From a bacterium UBP10_UBA1149 (GTDB taxonomy: Bacteria > Desulfobacterota > Binatia > UBA1149), in assembly GCA_002311335.1 (NCBI GenBank), contig DBZX01000034.1, positions 32,868 through 38,907 on the forward strand: 6,040 bases of DNA, read 5' to 3'. Every line of letters starts with the position of its first letter. Position 1 is the stretch's first letter. Positions 4,092 to 6,040 of this stretch are shown piece after piece. The notes under the pieces are model-generated. The model did no database searches, was not told the origin of the DNA, and worked only from the letters and a program-made list of their open reading frames with translations. Position numbers and translations under genes: made by a program.

Positions 4092-6040
4092 TTCTGCCAC
4101 TGCGCCGGTGAACGTGAGGCTGTCGCTCGAGGCGTCCACCAGTACGCGGCTGCCCGCCGGGAACTCGCCCACCACCAGGCCCCGAGCCAGCGGTGTTTCG
4201 ACTTCTCGCCTGATGGCACGCTTGAGCGGACGCGCGCCGTAAGCCGGCTCGTAGCCCGCCCGTGCCAGGTGGTCGAGGGCTGCTTCGGTCAGCACCAGTT
4301 CGATCTCGCGTGCGGCCAGGCGTTCCGCCAGCGCCCGGGTCTGCAGCTCGACTATCTCCCTGATCTGTTCGCGCTTGAGCGCGTGGAAGATCACGATCTC
4401 GTCGAGGCGGTTGAGAAACTCGGGCCTGAACTCCTGCTTGAGTAGCCCGAGCACGGCCTGTTTCATCTGCTCCCACGATCTCCCCTGCTCTTCGAGCGAA
4501 ACGATCTCGCTGCTGCCCAGGTTCGAGGTCATCAGTATGACCGTGTTCGAAAAATCTACCGTGCGACCCTGGCTGTCGGTCAGGCGCCCGTCGTCGAGCA
4601 CCTGCAGCAGGGTGTTGAAGACGTCGCGATGGGCCTTCTCGATTTCGTCGAGCAGGATGACGGCGTAGGGCCTGCGGCGCACGGCCTCGGTGAGTTGGCC
4701 GCCCTCTTCGTGGCCCACGTAGCCGGGGGGCGCCCCGACCAGCCGCGACACGCTGTGTTTTTCCATGTACTCGGACATGTCGAGGCGAATCATCGCGTGC
4801 TCGTCGTTGAACAGCTCTGCCGCCAGGGCCCGCGCCAGCTCTGTTTTGCCCACGCCCGTTGGTCCGAGGAAGAGGAACGAGCCATCGGGGCGGCCGGCTT
4901 CGGACAGGCCCGAGCGCGCGCGCACGACCGCGTCGGCCACCGCCTGTACGGCCTCGTCCTGGCCTATCACGCGTTCGTGCAGGCGCTCGGCCAGGTGCAC
5001 CAGCTTGTCGGCCTCGCCCTCGAGCAGGCTCGTAACGGGTATGCCGGTCCACCTCGCCACTACCGCGGCGATGTCGTCCTCGGTGACTTCTTCGCGCAGC
5101 ATGGCGTGACCGTCGTCGGCCTGGGCGTCGGCCTGTTCGAGTTCACGTTCGAGCTCGGCCAGGCGGCCGTACTTGAGCTCGGCGGCGCGGTTGAGGTCGT
5201 AGGCCCGCTCGGCCTGCTCGACCTCGACGCGCAGGGAGTCGATCTGTTCCTTGAGCCCGCGTAGTTTCTGAACCTCGGCGCGCTCTACGTCCCACAGCGC
5301 TTTCTTTTCTTCGTAGTCGGCGCGCAGGCCGGCGAGTTCCTGCTTGAGCTTCTTGAGCCGCTCGCGCGAGGCCTTGTCTTTTTCGGCCTTGAGCCCTTCG
5401 CGCTCTATCTCGAGCTGCATTATGCGGCGGGCCTGCTCGTCGAGATCGGCGGGCATGGAGTCCATCTGCGTGCGCAGGCGAGCGGCCGCCTCGTCGACCA
5501 GGTCTATGGCCTTGTCGGGCAGGAAGCGGTCGGCGATGTAGCGGTCCGACAGCACGGCAGACTTCACCAGTGCCGCGTCGCGTATACGCACGCCGTGGTG
5601 AATCTCGTAGCGCTCCTTGAGCCCGCGCAGTATCGACACGGTGTCGCCCACGCTGGGTTGATCGACCTTGATGGGCTGAAAACGGCGTTCCAGGGCCGCG
5701 TCTTTCTCGACGTACTTGCGATACTCGGTGAGCGTGGTCGCGCCTATGCAGTGCAGCTCGCCGCGGGCCAGCGCGGGCTTGAGCAGGTTGCCCGCGTCCA
5801 TCGAGCCCTCGGCCGCGCCCGCGCCGACCACGGTGTGCAGCTCGTCTATGAACAGCACTACCTGGCCGTCTGACTCCTGCACGGCCTTGAGCACGACCTT
5901 GAGCCGTTCTTCGAACTCGCCGCGGTACTTTGCGCCCGCCACCAGCGCGCCCATGTCGAGCGACACCACGCGGCGGTCCTTCAGGCTCTCGGGCACGTCG
6001 CCGGCAACGATGCGGCGGGCCAGGCCCTCGACGATCGCGG
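4083..6040 (-). CDS. clpB: ATP-dependent disaggregase ClpB, C-terminal 651 residues (5' end outside window)
   Basis: ClpB is a cytoplasmic hexameric AAA+ chaperone that threads aggregated proteins through its pore together with DnaK/DnaJ/GrpE. The frame is open to the right edge, where AIVEGLARR directly follows the expected position of the first Walker A, so about 200 N-terminal residues are missing. Counting from the window edge, NBD1 shows pore loop KYRGEFEE (37-44), Walker B LFIDE (62-66), IGATT (98-102) and ALERRF (115-120). The long charged coiled-coil middle domain (about 195-315) distinguishes ClpB from ClpA and ClpC. NBD2 shows GPTGVGKT (392-399; 4842-4865), pore loop GYVGHEEGG (439-447), Walker B ILLDEIEKAH (461-470), sensor-1 TSNLG (504-508), arginine finger FLNR (541-544) and sensor-2 GARPLKR (601-607). 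All key residues seen are intact, with no frameshift. The promoter is out of view, so heat-shock control cannot be judged. Confidence 0.97.
   Translation of the reverse strand, partial: AIVEGLARRIVAGDVPESLKDRRVVSLDMGALVAGAKYRGEFEERLKVVLKAVQESDGQVVLFIDELHTVVGAGAAEGSMDAGNLLKPALARGELHCIGATTLTEYRKYVEKDAALERRFQPIKVDQPSVGDTVSILRGLKERYEIHHGVRIRDAALVKSAVLSDRYIADRFLPDKAIDLVDEAAARLRTQMDSMPADLDEQARRIMQLEIEREGLKAEKDKASRERLKKLKQELAGLRADYEEKKALWDVERAEVQKLRGLKEQIDSLRVEVEQAERAYDLNRAAELKYGRLAELERELEQADAQADDGHAMLREEVTEDDIAAVVARWTGIPVTSLLEGEADKLVHLAERLHERVIGQDEAVQAVADAVVRARSGLSEAGRPDGSFLFLGPTGVGKTELARALAAELFNDEHAMIRLDMSEYMEKHSVSRLVGAPPGYVGHEEGGQLTEAVRRRPYAVILLDEIEKAHRDVFNTLLQVLDDGRLTDSQGRTVDFSNTVILMTSNLGSSEIVSLEEQGRSWEQMKQAVLGLLKQEFRPEFLNRLDEIVIFHALKREQIREIVELQTRALAERLAAREIELVLTEAALDHLARAGYEPAYGARPLKRAIRREVETPLARGLVVGEFPAGSRVLVDASSDSLTFTGAVAEAA

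Noticed and set aside
4015..5052. 345-residue minus-strand frame inside clpB
   Set aside because: Almost entirely Arg, Gly, Pro and Ala, out of frame with clear ClpB motifs on the same strand; a codon-bias artefact.
4629..5264. 211-residue plus-strand frame opposite clpB
   Set aside because: Antisense shadow of the conserved NBD2 and middle domain; no start signal or family motif.
1..6040. Search for a novel system: CRISPR-like arrays, reverse transcriptase, toxin-antitoxin, phage or transposon signs, tRNA or rRNA
   Set aside because: Apart from the 12-base repeat at the left edge I saw no direct-repeat arrays, terminal inverted repeats, transposase or integrase motifs or RNA genes; the window is mostly ordinary metabolic and chaperone genes.

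Overview
This is a GC-rich, gene-dense bacterial chromosome segment. Six convincing genes lie wholly inside it: an alpha/beta-hydrolase, a translationally coupled pair of small membrane proteins, a phosphatidylcholine synthase, a DUF374-type lysophospholipid acyltransferase and a classical short-chain dehydrogenase. Two more genes are cut by the window edges: the last codons of an unknown gene on the left, and the 3' three-quarters of clpB on the right. Phosphatidylcholine synthase, the acyltransferase and an ordinary housekeeping ClpB suggest a Gram-negative, proteobacteria-like organism. There is no rRNA or other marker here to place it more finely. One codon-usage signature is visible: isoleucine is read from ATC and ATA but hardly ever ATT. 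This holds in genes on both strands and gives no sign of recent transfer.

Layout. 1-54 (+): end of an upstream gene whose last residues are a Thr-Gly-x-x repeat encoded by exact 12-base periods; its stop overlaps the next start (ATGA). 51-905 (+): alpha/beta-hydrolase. 920-1488 (-): two small membrane proteins, the first (1072-1488) overlapping the second (920-1075) by GTGA. 1489-1599: divergent spacer. 1600-2310 (+): pcs. 2349-3140 (-): DUF374 acyltransferase. 3141-3260: divergent spacer. 3261-4043 (+): SDR oxidoreductase. 4083-6040 (-): clpB, which runs off the right edge just after Walker A of its first ATPase domain.

Apart from the two overlapping pairs, genes alternate in strand, giving three tight convergent junctions (14, 38 and 39 bases apart) and two divergent spacers of 111 and 120 bases. 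At each convergent junction a short perfect inverted repeat takes in a stop codon, and at 902-923 it takes in the stop codons of both genes. Functionally, pcs and the acyltransferase both act on membrane phospholipids. The hydrolase, SDR and ClpB have no obvious link to them, so this reads as ordinary core or lightly accessory genome. I see no mobile element, CRISPR array, RNA gene or defence system. The least described items are the coupled membrane pair with its His-rich tail and the TGxx-repeat C-terminus at the left edge.
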